A stretch of 64,000 bases of DNA from Cristatella mucedo (lineage: Eukaryota; Bryozoa; Phylactolaemata; Cristatellidae): positions 1,458,501 to 1,522,500 of the forward strand of contig WPIO01000078.1 in assembly GCA_009760855.2 (NCBI GenBank), read 5' to 3'. The notes beneath the pieces were generated by a model. The model was not told where the DNA came from, made no database searches, and saw only the letters and a list, made by a program, of their open reading frames with translations. Shown one piece after another: positions 23,985 through 34,966 of this stretch. The stretch's first letter is position 1. Each line of letters starts with the position of its first letter. Made by a program: the position numbers and the translations under genes.

Positions 23985-24754
23985 CATTGCTAAAATTCGG
24001 GCTTGTTTAGATAAGGATACCACGTCCAAGTTGGTCCATGCATTCGTGACATCCCGTATCGACTTCTGCAACTCACTGCTTACTGGCCTACCAGCATGTG
24101 CGATCAGGCGATTGCAGCTGGTGCAAAACTCTGCAGCTAGGCTTGTCTGTCGTGAGCGTCGCAGTTGCCACATTACTCCACTTCTCGCCGACCTGCACTG
24201 GCTACCAGTCAAGCAACGGATTGACTTCAAGGTTTTGTAGCTCACTTTTAGGTCCCTTCATTCTATGGCTCCAGCCTATGTTTCAGATATACTACCCCAT
24301 CAGGCCAAGCATCGTACCACTCGCTTTTCGGAATCCAACAGTCTGGAAATACCTCGTACAAACCTCAAATCCTTTGGAGACCGTGCATTCAGCTCGTATG
24401 CTCCCAAAGCCTGGAACTCCCTCCGACCTGCGTCAGAACATCCCATGACCTGACCACATTTAAAAGAAACTTAAAAACACACCTATTTAGGACAGCATTT
24501 AGTGGGCCCCTGTGATTCGTCCTTGATGTGCTTATGCGTGCTGACACTGTGCATGCTGCCACTAACCACATTTGCATGCTGACCCTGTGCATGTCACTCC
24601 TAACCATATTATTCATTTCGTTTGTTTTTAAAGCATGATTTTACTTACTATTCATTTGCATATCACTTTGCAGCAACTGTAAAGCGCCTAGAAAGAGATT
24701 AAGTTCTCTGAGGGCGCTTTCTCAAGTGCAATATTATTATTATCTTTACTATGA

Positions 24755-24885
24755 GCAGCACTTCGGTTTTATCATTATTTAATTTTAGGATGTTTTCCGA
24801 TATCCAGGATCGAATATTGGCAAGGCAAGCATTCAGTTTATCAGTTGCTGAAGAAGCAGATTCCGACGGTTTGAATAACAAATAC
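24755..24885 (-). mobile_element. Short L2 family B reverse-transcriptase fragment
   Basis: The minus strand encodes LLFKPSESASSATDKLNACL, ANIRSWISENILKLNNDKTE and VLLI. This matches the region just after YADDTQ in the 59.1-59.3 kb family B copy. Confidence 0.85.
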
Positions 24886-25374
24886 AAGTTGTTTGCAGGA
24901 CAGTTGACGATACTCTCCAAAGAGCGGCTCATTGTAAGCGTCAGTGAGCAAGGTTGGGCTGGCGAGATATAGAAAAGACAGCCAAGCAGCAGCGCCCACA
25001 AGACGAAATCTAAGTTGCACACTAGAGTCTCGCTCTCGGCAGAACGTAGGGGCATCTCCGAAAAATACCCACCAGGTCTTTATAACCGGGGGAGGGGCAC
25101 AGAGTTGTCTCCGCTTTCTCATCCTTGAAATATCCGAGAAGATACATGGCTCAGCCACATGGTGAAAGCATAGAATATGCTCACCAAGAAGCATTTAGAT
25201 CTTAAACACTCTCTAAGATTGAGCAAAACGCGCTTGGCTCGGCTGGAATCATCTTATTTAAGACGCCAGTTCGGGCTCCGTTTCCTTTCCTTGAAATCCT
25301 ATCTTGTGATGATGTTTTTGTTGTCGATTCTGCCTCGGGCCGTTGAGTAGCAACCGCATTCGATGATACCAAGG

Positions 25375-26172
25375 CTACATAGATCGACCGATCGTTAATT
25401 CAGACGGAGAAAAACCTGCTAGTGCTTTTCTCATTGGGAAGACATCTGACGATTTAGAAGGCATTTTGACGCGAAATGCAGCATTACAATCCACTGGTGA
25501 AGTTGGATGAGTCGATTTAGCCTTCGGCTGTTCTTCTCGAAGATTGAATCCCGCAAAAATTCTAAGAGCATTTCGGGTACTTCGCTGACTTTTTTCAAGA
25601 GGCTCCAAGTAGACTGCTGTTGCTGCTTCTTCTGAGACAGCGATTGCCGACGTTTGCTGGTGTATCGGTCCCTGAAGCATTTGAGCTATGAATGCACTTT
25701 TCATTGAAAGCCTACCACACTCCGACTCTTTCCAAGTCACCACTACATACGGGAAAGCACTTAGGCGTAAAGTGTGCCTCAGGCAATAATGAGGGTGCCA
25801 CATGAAATCGCGATTCGGACATACCGGGTCACGGAAAGAAGGTATGCTGTAAACAGCTTGATCATCAACCACCCTGCCGATTTGGCCCGTGCAGTGGCTA
25901 GCACCGTACGTGTAATAATAGTCAGCCACACACGATGCGTCTACTACTGCGACAGCCTCTACCGAGAAATGCATCGATACCTGCCTAGCAGACACGACAG
26001 GTGGCGAAGAATTTTTCCGACTAAATTCAGCATCAAAGCTCGTACAGATGAGGCTTGCGAATGAGTCTCCACGCCATATGTTGCACAGTTCAGGCAGAGG
26101 TCCAGGAGTAATAGGAAAAATCCTATTAAAAGTGCCACAATGTGCTGTAGTGGGAGCCTCGCTGGTTCGCAC
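25375..26172 (-). CDS. Hypothetical ORF, 265 codons, unrecognised
   Basis: This is an uninterrupted frame of a length unlikely by chance at this base composition. It has clusters of Cys and aromatic residues (CVADYYYTYGASHCTGQ, CPNRDFMWHPHYCLRHTLRL) and a basic, Ser-rich C-terminus. No membrane helix or domain is recognised. It begins about 25 bp left of a type 1 SINE (26198-26375), so its true start may be upstream of that insertion or at another exon. It could be a single-exon gene, an internal exon or a decayed transposon gene. No function is proposed. Confidence 0.35.
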   Translation of the reverse strand: MRTSEAPTTAHCGTFNRIFPITPGPLPELCNIWRGDSFASLICTSFDAEFSRKNSSPPVVSARQVSMHFSVEAVAVVDASCVADYYYTYGASHCTGQIGRVVDDQAVYSIPSFRDPVCPNRDFMWHPHYCLRHTLRLSAFPYVVVTWKESECGRLSMKSAFIAQMLQGPIHQQTSAIAVSEEAATAVYLEPLEKSQRSTRNALRIFAGFNLREEQPKAKSTHPTSPVDCNAAFRVKMPSKSSDVFPMRKALAGFSPSELTIGRSM

Positions 26173-26197
26173 TGACCCACATCAATCTTAAGGCTTG

Positions 26198-26375
26198 AAA
26201 AAAATACTAGCTGATTTAACAGCCTCTTTTTGTATTGCGACAGAAGAGCCTTTATGGCTATCACCACCGCTTGCAGTGGCGAGAAAGGATCGCCCACCGC
26301 AGGATTCGAACCCACGACCTCGGTGCCGAGGTCGTGAAAAGCAACCGCCTTACCTAGTGAGCCATTACGGCTCAC
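26198..26375 (-). mobile_element. tRNA-derived SINE (type 1)
   Basis: AAAAAAATACTAGCTGATTT, GACAGAAGAGCCTTTATGGC, CGCAGGATTCGAACCCACGA and CCTTACCTAGTGAGCCATTA occur in the same order as the other copies. The B-box (GGTTCGAATCC on the minus strand) is perfect. Confidence 0.88.
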
Positions 26376-26764
26376 CGAATACTCCTTACCCCAGAGAATG
26401 CTTACAAGCATAGCCTTTAGTCAAAATCCTCGCTGAAGTTATTCTCCCGGCACATCCTTTGAGCAACTTAAATGTAGTAAGGGTACGTCTGCTCCCCTTA
26501 CACCGGTGGAGCAATCGTACCAGATGCTTCCGTACTCCTCACGCAGGGTGTTCTCAGAATCCGATTCTCGTTGCTCTTGTTATATCTGTGCTGATGTGGG
26601 AGCAGCTGCGAGCGCCAGAAGACCGAATAGACAAAACGGTGGTTTACTGTAACTCATAGGAAGCCAGGCTTGAGCTGATGGCGATCGCGGCTTACGCCAA
26701 CCCGGCGAAGTATGACAAGTCCATGAACGGGTCGCTTTTCTCTTCAGAAAGTCCGGCGGACCCA

Positions 26765-26880
26765 ACAAGAACTAAATCTCTATGCAGGCACTTTACATAT
26801 ACAGCAGGGCTTGAATCAATGACCTCGGTCGTCAAAGGTGAGCATCCTGCCACTGGACCAAACGGAATGGCGAGTAGTAA
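26765..26880 (-). mobile_element. Possible SINE fragment with LINE-like tail
   Basis: CTAAATCTCTATGCAGGCAC and TTTACATATACAGCAGGGCT resemble the reversed L2-A terminus. They are followed by a reversed tRNA-like head (CAATGACCTCGGTCGTC, CCTGCCACTGGACC). The head differs from the type 1 and type 2 SINEs. Confidence 0.4.
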
Positions 26881-27785
26881 TATAACATAGCTTCTAAGAG
26901 CACTTTAACTGTTCTCTATGCACTTTAAATATATTGGAAAATAATCCTTCCAATTTACGCTACGTTAATCTATAGTAAAAGGACTGAGCTGGCTGAGATT
27001 TAACGGCAGACACGTATCGAAAGGGAAAGTCACGTCGTAGGAGCAAGTGTACAATCGCGAGTAAAAAAGAAAATAGACAGCGGAGGCATCAATAAATGCA
27101 ACTGCAACGTCACAAGAAGACAGTGAGCGAGAAGCGACGAGATAGTCTGATTTTTTTGAAAGTTTTCTTTCGTGTGTACCAGCCACCTTTCAGTGGCAAT
27201 CGAGCTTTGAAAAACGGGCATCAAGGGGTGTGTGACTTCGCTAGCAGCACCAGATGCGAGCGAAACCAAAGGCGATGAATGAGTAACTGGCAAAACACAA
27301 GCGCAAGCCTAAAATAACAATCACAACGGTAGGATTGTACACAAAAGCACTCAAAATGTGTCCCTTTGTGTCTTACCCGTGTATATCTGCCAGTTGGCAC
27401 GACTATCGCCTTTGGTTTTGGCGGTCACAAGTTCAACTGCAGGGAACTACATAACGTACTCTGCTTTCTTGTAAGCGAAACGATTGTCCATTGAAGAACG
27501 TTTAATGCGGTATGAATCCGGACTACTTAGAAACTGAAAAAACGGCGGACTTGGCCATATAGCAAGTTCGGCCGTTAGGTGTACCCCTCTGCTGTCGACA
27601 CATCCGTAAGAGCTTTACGTTCGTTTGACGTTCAAAATAGGCTCAACAGGCTTCCATTAAGTTAAGGAAAAGCACTAATGGAAGGCCAAATAGTTAGCAA
27701 TATTGAAAAAAGCGCCGCCGTCTTCACCCTTGTGTTTGTCTCTCACTATAGCTGCCGCCAGCTGACGTTTTAATTCTTAGAGCGT

Positions 27786-28017
27786 TAACAGCGTGGGTCG
27801 GCTGCCTCGCCCTGTGCAGCGGCTAGCTCGGCTCGATACGCCGATTCGCGGGTCACATGACCCCCGTAGTCGCACACACCGATTCCTGCCACTCAGCCGG
27901 CCTGCGCAGACACGATCCTTTCCTCTTGTTTTTCGAAGGAGCTGCCGACTCAACGCCTGCAGAAAATCGAACAGCTAGCTGCCTGCATGCACGTCGCCCG
28001 TCTCTATGCCTAAATGT
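27786..28017 (+). repeat. Unclassified 230-bp interspersed repeat, copy 1
   Basis: It runs from TAACAGCGTGGGTCGGCTG to ATGCCTAAATGT and is an inverted relative of the sequence at 30364-30591, alignable over its full length. Shared blocks are CTGCCTCGCCCTGTGCAGCG and CGATCCTTTCCTCTTGTTTT. No terminal inverted repeats were seen. Confidence 0.85.
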
Positions 28018-28173
28018 AGCCGGTGCCTAACGACCGATAGGCCGGAACGGGGATTCATAAACTCATCTTTCTCCCCCCCCCCCGCGCTGCCACTGGCAAT
28101 AATTCGAGTTTGCTAGTCCAATGAGAGTGAAACACGCGTGTACAAAGCGCTCCTGTAGCACTGGAGTCTGTAG

Positions 28174-28662
28174 ATGCAGATTCCTGTAGACGACTCGAAT
28201 GCCCCAACCAGTAACGTCCTCGCCAGGCGTGCCCTTCCCGAGCCGTTTATCAGATCGACGCGTTTACGGTTGACGAGAAGAGCAAAATCTTCACCTAAAG
28301 CTGACCTCACTCGCCTTGCCTACCTCCTTGAAGCTTCAGTACTGCTGTCCGGTTGGGCAACGCGACGATCTCTGGCTGCGGTATCGGCTGCTCGTGGCCC
28401 GCCGTCCGCAGTAAGGAACATAAATCTGACAGCTAGAAAATGTACCAAAAAGCCTCTTTGCAGACTATGTCGCAATGTCGGTGAGGTGCTTTTTTCCGTG
28501 GACGGGTTAAAGGTGGACGCGAGGTTAGTTCTAGGCCTATTGCCCATTAGATATTCGCCGTCACTCGCTTCTCATCGACTCTCTGACGCCTGGTCGAAAA
28601 AAGTCGAATCCAAGTCATTCTTAGGAAGGTATCGACGGTGTCTACTGGAGGTCTCCTTCTAG
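28174..28662 (+). CDS. Hypothetical ORF, 162 codons
   Basis: This is an open frame with no recognised domain. It includes KCTKKPLCRLC and a Ser/Arg-rich end. Overlapping minus-strand frames (28113-28310, 28320-28547, 28547-28804, 28659-29039) are also open, so the coding strand is uncertain and chance openness is possible. Confidence 0.15.
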   Translation: MQIPVDDSNAPTSNVLARRALPEPFIRSTRLRLTRRAKSSPKADLTRLAYLLEASVLLSGWATRRSLAAVSAARGPPSAVRNINLTARKCTKKPLCRLCRNVGEVLFSVDGLKVDARLVLGLLPIRYSPSLASHRLSDAWSKKVESKSFLGRYRRCLLEVSF

Positions 28663-29454
28663 CGGCTTTGCTGGAGCTTTGCTTGAGATGCGCAGCCAAG
28701 GCGATGAGAGCCCCCAGTTGCGTCGAGGAGCCGGTACTGCGTGTCGGTAGAACGAGCCGCCGTTTTTCGTTCTCGTGAAATAGAAAGATATTTCCAACAG
28801 ACAATGCCGAGCAGCGTCAGTTTCTTTATTGGCCCAACAGACATCCTAAAGATTGCGTCTTTAACGGGAAATTGTTTAATAAACAGCCGTATTTCCCGTG
28901 TGACGCCCAGGCCGTCAGCAGTGCGATGGGCAGTCCGCTGATAAATAAAATATCTGGCCTCTCGGGGAGTTTCTCTAAGAAATATATTTGCAATGTTGAC
29001 CTCTTTGTGCTTGCGAGCCTTACACACATACACCCCCAACTGTGAGTAGCCTTTTCGTCTGCAGCAGCATCATGTGGCACCTAATCTATACGAAGCCAAT
29101 AGCACGGCTTAGGCTTGGCTGTTTGATTTAGAGGTATCAGGCGGCAACAGCAAGTTATCTCGCCTTCAATGGCCGTTGCCATGCTTAACCTGCGTTCGGC
29201 TAATTTTCGCAGCAACTAATGAACGCACGCCTAGGTTAGGCCGAAGAGGTCTCACTGAGGCAGCTGCACACATATAGTGCACCGTTGCTTGGCAATCAGA
29301 GGTCTATTTTGTCAAATGCTGCTTCGACTTGTCGCTAGCTGGATTTCTCCACACATCCGTGGCTTTGTGGGTTGATCCTCTCCTCTTTTTGTAGTTATTT
29401 GCCCATTTGTTGTAATACTACGCTCTGTAGCTGAGCTGGATGTGACTGCAGCAC

Positions 29455-30840
29455 AGACAAGTTCTTCTAGAGCGCTTCTCATCTCGCCTGGGCGTTACTG
29501 GCACTGCTCTGCAGTGGCTCAGGCCCTATCTCAGTGGGAGACTCCATAGTATTAACGAGAATGGACTAAGATCATCTGAGGTACCTCTGAAAAATGGGGT
29601 ACCTCGGGGCTCCGCGAATGGTCCGGTTCTTTTCAAGGCTTACACTCTCCCTCTGGCTGATCTGATTGCCAAGCACAATTTAGGCTCTCACTTCTATGCG
29701 GATGACACTCAGTCGTACCTTTGCTTTGATCCCTCCCAGCCTTCAAGCACCTCAAATTCTCTAAACTCACTTGCTGCATGCATTGATGACATCCGCACAT
29801 GGATGGCAGCAAATTTTCTAAAACTAAACGACGATAACTTACTAGTTATGGGCAAACCCAGTGTGATTCAGAGATTGGAAAGGTTGACTTTCAAAATTGG
29901 CTCTGCCAGCATATCTCCAGTTGCATCGGCTCGAAATCTAGGTGTCATATTCCAAAGTGACCTCTCATTAGACGACCATATCAGCTCCACAGTCAAATCT
30001 GCCTATTTTCAGCTTTATAGCATTGCTAAAATTCGGGCTTGTTTAGATAAGGATACCACTTCCAAGTTGGTCCATGCATTCGTGACATCCTGTCTCGACT
30101 TCTGCAATTCGCTGGTTACTGGCCTACCAGCATGTGCGATCAGGCGATTGCAGCTGGTGCAGAACTCGGCAGCTAGACTTGTCTGTCGTGAGCGTCGCAG
30201 TTGCCACATTACTCCACTTCTCGACAAACCTCAAATCCTTTGGAGACCGTGCATTCAGCTCGTATGCTCCCAAAGCCTGGAACTCCCTCCCGACCTGCGT
30301 CAAAACATACCCCGACCTGACCACATTTAAAAAGAACTTAAAAACACCTATTTATGACAGCATACATTTAGGCATAAAGATGGGGACGTGCATACAGGCA
30401 GCTACCTGTTCGATTTTCTGCAGGTGTTGAGTCGGCAGCTCCTTCAAAAAACAAGAGGAAAGGATCGTGTCTGTGCAGGCCGGCTGGCAGGAATTGGCGT
30501 GTGAGACTATGGGGGTCATGTGACCCGAGAAGCAGCGTGTCGAGCCGAGCTGGCCGCTGCACAGGGCGAGGCAGCCGTCCCACGCTGTTAGGACAGCATT
30601 AGTGGGTCCCTGTGATTCATCCTTGATGTGCTTATGGGTGCTGACACTGCATTCTGCCACTAACCACATTTGCATGCTGACCCTGTGCATGTTACCCCCT
30701 AACCATTTTATTCATTTTGTTTGTTTATCAAGCGCGATATTACTCACCATTCAATTGCATTTCCCTTTGCCGCAAATGTAAAGCTCCTGGAGAGATTTGA
30801 GTTCTCTGAGGGTGCTTTATCAAGTGCATTATTATTATTA
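29455..30840 (+). mobile_element. L2 family A LINE with internal deletion and a nested insertion
   Basis: It begins after the [12 protein letters not shown] motif and keeps [13 protein letters not shown] and NFLKLNDD (the following KTN codons are lost). The C-terminal block is shortened: at about 30225 the sequence jumps from CCACTTCTCG to ACAAACCTCAAATCC, removing the segment found at 24185-24360. At 30364-30591 a 228-bp foreign element is inserted. The tail is GAGATTTGAGTTCTCTGAGG plus ATTATTATTA. Confidence 0.92.
30364..30591 (-). mobile_element. Unclassified 228-bp element, copy 2, with 8-bp target duplication
   Basis: The element interrupts a family A tail whose uninterrupted form is known from the 15.25- and 24.48-kb copies. 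GACAGCAT occurs on both sides (30356-30363 and 30592-30599), where intact copies have it once. Its two ends are not inverted repeats of each other. The related copy at 27786-28017 lies in the opposite orientation. Confidence 0.8.
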
Positions 30841-31289
30841 TCCGAGGCGACACCCTACTCGTGCAGCTCTCTCAGCTCAGTCTTTCCTCTACAAGCATGC
30901 TTCTTGCTATCTACAACTTAATTATTGGCAACTTACCAACCGACGGCTGTTTTCTCTTTTCCATCTGTGGTCTATCAAACAATCTCGGCGAACCAGTAAT
31001 CTTAGTTAAGCAACTGCATTCTGGTACGTGGAATAAAGAAGTACGACATATTTGCCTGCAACTCAATTAGAGCATCATTTCGTTCATCAGTCTATGCCTT
31101 CAGAATGGAGCCTGCCAATCCACTTGTGCGTGAATATGTCATCGGTATTCCTGCACGTTCGCACTTGTCTCGTAAAATTGACAGCGTTTCACTTAACGTT
31201 CGAATCAAATTCCTAGTCATCTGCCTACTTTCACCTATGTACTATTGCGAAAACTGGGGTCTGCTAGCACAAGGACATATAAGATAGTC

Positions 31290-31895
31290 ATTGCAAGTGT
31301 AACATCCGATCTTGACTACTGTATTGTAACTCCCTACTAGCAAGTCCTCAGGCCTGTGCAATCATTTTATTAGTCAGTGCAAAACTAGGAGCCACATCTC
31401 CAGTTGGCACTACAGGTACCATGCCAAACATCCTCTCTACGACATGCACTGCCCCCCCCCCATTCAAAAAGGGATCGACTTCGAGGTTGTCACTCACTCT
31501 TTGGTCCTGAATTAATTTGCTCCAGCCAATTTACAGGTACTACTCCCAACCAAACTAGGCATAGTACCACATGCTCTTATTAAAATCGTTTGGCTGTGTC
31601 TCGAACCAACCAAGAGTTCTTTGGGGACTTTGCTTTTACTTCGTATGCCACTAAAGATAGGAAATCGCTCCCGAATGCCCGTCACTACAGTGAGTTAAAA
31701 TTCAAAAAGAAGGTAAAATGCTCACTTTCCTTACAGCATTTGCTGGGATCCTTGTGATAATACCTTTTCGTGAACAAGAATGCTGACACTATCTTGTCAC
31801 TAGCTATGTCATGCTTCCTTTACAGCATATGTAAAGCACCAAAACAGAGATTTAGGTCTCTACATGGAACTACACACTAGGCATTATTATTAAAG
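31290..31895 (+). mobile_element. Degenerate L2 family A LINE
   Basis: It follows the family A order from TGCAAGTGTAACATCCGATC, through GACATGCACTGCCCC and AAAGGGATCGACTTCGAGG, to GTAAAGCACCAAAACAGAGA and ATTATTATTAAA. It is heavily diverged. Confidence 0.7.
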
Positions 31896-31899
31896 GGTA

Positions 31900-34418
31900 T
31901 AAGTGGGATCTTTCGTAATGACTCGTTGATAATAGGTCACTAACGCAAATGCAGGTGAGTAGTAGTACTTAGGACCGTACTTAGTTACTTTTAGGAGTAG
32001 TACTTGGACCGTTTACGCGTGCAGATCACTTCTGCCACAGGAAAAAGGGTCCAGTCAATCTTCCAAAAACTGTGATTTCGAACGTGCCTGCCGTGTCCTA
32101 AAACTAACATACAAATAAATGTCAGCTTTCATGCCAGTAATGTTCACACTCTTCTATTTTCATCAATCTCTCCATCACTAGTTTGCACACTCCCTTTCTA
32201 CCCCCCTGCGAGCATGTGTGTGAGCACATGTCTGATTACACAAATGGCTGCACACAGCTGCTTCAGTATGCACAGTAGTAACATCGGAACTATCTACACT
32301 CCCACCCGGCCAAGCTGAATCCACAGCGATATACCGAGCTTGCTTCATTTCGATAAGCTATTTGTTGCTACTTTGCCTTATATAACGACAAGCAGATTTG
32401 GTAAGCCAGCACTCGACAGAGGTCAGCAGTGCCGTGTTTTCTTCTTTTATAAACGCCAAGTCATAAGCTAGACTGAAAAATTCGGAATCTCGGTTTCTTT
32501 TCAACGGAATCTCACAAACGTGACATACAGGTATAAGTTTTGTTTTAGTAATATAAGACTCCACTGTGCTGCCGAAGAACCGAGAGAACGCACCGTGTGG
32601 TTATGGCTGCAAACCCAGTTATTTCCGGACTTGAACCTGAGTTTTAATGACTACTAAACAGCAAAATGTCAACACGATTTTTCTGAGCCGTTTTTACTAT
32701 CGATCTGCACAATTTGGTGGTTGGATAGCTGCCAGGCTCATCATCTAAAATCCTGGCAGTCGTTTGAAGCATCCGAGTGTACACCTTCCAAAGTAATTTG
32801 CACACCCAGCACAGCTAACCCTTGAAGAATTTATAATCTAAAAATTATATAAAAAATAGAATTCATTTGTATAGCGCCCAAAAATAACTTAATTTCTATT
32901 TAGGTGCATCAGATGCCACGGTTCTCGACCTCAAGACCATGGCTGTCAAAATATATTTACCTTGACCTTGGTCGGGCCGAGAACCTTAACTACGAATTCG
33001 TAAATTATAATTAAAACTATACTAAACTCATGGTAATATGTAGAGAAGTTTAGTTTCTACTGGTCAATACTTCTCGCTACGATCTATGACCTGTCCAGGG
33101 TTGGGCATGCACAGATGGACGTTTTCAAATCATGGCAGCTGCTGAAACTCCCTGGCCATTCGTCGGTCTTTCACTGAAATACATACATGCAATCCTCGTT
33201 CTAGCGAAATTTTTCAACTTAGTGAAGGGTCGATGCAAGACAGACTTTCAAGAAACCATGACCGTGCTGGTCTCAGAAATCGCCAAAACGAGTTTTGTTC
33301 TGTCCATGGTGACAAAGCATGATGACAAAGAAGTTGCACCTAATACCAACTTATCAATACAAATGGTATCTGGAGTTTTCACTTAACACTGTTTTTAGGA
33401 GTTTTCAAAAAGTCTCGGGGTTTGGAAATTTCGGTTTAAGTGCAAGCACAAACACAATAAAATGTGTTAAGCAGTGCTTTGTCCTTTTGAATTAATCTCT
33501 TTTCCTCACTTGAGTACTTGAATCGGCCGATCGACAGTACTTGATCGGCCAGAGTCAGCAGATCCGGATCTGATCGGTTGGTCATATCTTCTAACGGCAC
33601 GGTATATTGCACAAAAAAGCTTGGCTCGAACTTGGCTGTGGATTGTACAAGCAGGCGGTTAAAGAATTTCATTAATAAATAAGAAAACAGTTGCATCTTG
33701 TTTGATATCTTGTTCCTCCACTGGCCCGAGGAAAATTTCCATCCTAGCCAAGCAGCAACAAAATGCCAATATTCGACTTATGTACACAATTTTTCCGTCA
33801 ATGAAGGCAAAACAGACACACGGTAATTCTTATAAATGATTTCGTTTTACAGCCTCTAATAAGGATCCAAAAGCTTGCTCTGATGATCTAGTGGAGCTGC
33901 CAGAGAGCAACCAAACGACTTAAATCTGGTCGTTGCACCATCAAGCTTTTCATAACGAATCGTCTTTTGCTTTCAAGCGAGCCGATAACATACAGGCAGT
34001 GACAACCACAACACACAAAAATGCTTAAATGGAAACCTCGATTCCATTAACGTTACACTGTAGTTATATAGCATTCACCGGTACATTCCGAATTCCACAA
34101 CAAAAAAGTCGTCAAAAGATTGCAGGTTGCCACATGACTGACACCGACTTATGCAGCTACAGTTTTTCCATAAGCCACAGCTAGGTTCAGGCACAACCAT
34201 AACGAAAATTCCTCAGGAATCAATATAGTGGTGGTGCATCCATACACTTAATATAATAGGGCTGTCAATAGAGCTGAAAGTCTGGAGTTAGCTTTTGGCT
34301 GCAGCTATCCATATACCACAATGTTGTATCAGAACGCAGAATAATGTGTCTTGTATACATCGAGGTGACCAGAGTCAAGCGATGGCTCAGGTGCTTCCCA
34401 ATTTGAGTCAAATCAATG
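31900..34418. other. Intergenic DNA between a LINE and the MDM-like gene
   Basis: This stretch contains a worn type 2 SINE at 32860-33000 and two unrecognised open frames. One is on the plus strand at 33132-33386 (84 codons, starting MAAAETPWPFVG). The other is on the minus strand at 33436-33696 (86 codons, with LEDMTNRSDPDLLTLADQVL). Neither has a known domain. Its right end is probably the 3' untranslated region of the MDM-like gene, but no clear polyadenylation signal was found. Confidence 0.4.
32860..33000 (-). mobile_element. SINE with L2-A tail (type 2), worn
   Basis: The plus strand has TTCATTTGTATAGCGCCCAA, TAATTTCTATTTAGGTGCAT, then the reversed head TACCTTGACCTTGGTCGGGC and GAGAACCTTAAC. 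Confidence 0.65.
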
Positions 34419-34966
34419 TCAACATGACGATATGAAATAATTCCTAATGACCTTTTGAATGGGCCGACGACAGACAGGACACGGCCGCATTCGGAATTGC
34501 ATTTTCCGCGCACAGGGGTAGCAGCAGACCTGATGCCCAGTTGAACCGTGGATGATGCAAGCATTCTTTTTTCGAGAGGAGCATATGACACAAAGTTCGT
34601 CAGTGTGGTCTATGGGACATAAACGGAAGCGCTGGGTTGCAGGCACGGCGGTAACTGCAGCCGGTGCAGCAGAAGAGCCCGAAGACACAGCAGACGAGAG
34701 CTTGAGCCGGTGCTGCCGTCGATGTGCTGGCAGTCTTATTACAGCTTCCAGGTCTCCTACTTCGTCATCGTCACTACTGCTGCTGGTGCTGCTACTACTG
34801 CTGCTGCAGCTGGTGCTTTGGCTATCACTATGAGGATGTTCTACAGCCACTCGTGTAGTTTCTGAACACTCAGCAACGCAACCATCTCGCTGCCTGGTCA
34901 CGGCAGCAACAGGGCCTCCGTTTTCACATGTTGATCTACCTTCGACTGGATCTGAATGACAATGCC
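34419..34966 (-). CDS. MDM2: MDM-like last exon: RING domain
   Basis: This exon carries the Ser/Asp run and the C2H2C4 RING ending about five residues before the stop (NYFISSC). The GSTGHQV segment parallels the GKTGHLM nucleotide-binding-like loop of MDM2. The tail after PCPVCRRPIQ is the family's conserved aromatic C-terminus needed for RING dimers. Confidence 0.93.

Larger units (their letters stand above)
21290..24745 (+). mobile_element. L2 family A LINE, nearly full length, inactivated
   Basis: L2-clade LINEs encode an apurinic-type endonuclease and a reverse transcriptase and copy themselves by target-primed reverse transcription. The endonuclease part is at 21375-22061 (TETWLKS, VVYRPPG, LVMGDFNVHFD, THIKGHTLDQI). 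The reverse-transcriptase part runs from about 22250 to 23900 ([34 protein letters not shown]). The C-terminal part runs to about 24450. The tail is GAGATTAAGTTCTCTGAGGG plus (ATT)n. Breaks are a type 1 SINE inserted at 22062-22249, a 2-base deletion near 23912 relative to the 29.9-kb copy, and a TAG stop at 24238 where the 15.0-kb copy has TCG. Confidence 0.95.

Noticed and set aside
25774-26064. Plus-strand ORF inside the 265-codon ORF
   Set aside because: It is shorter, has no domain, and overlaps the longer minus-strand frame completely.
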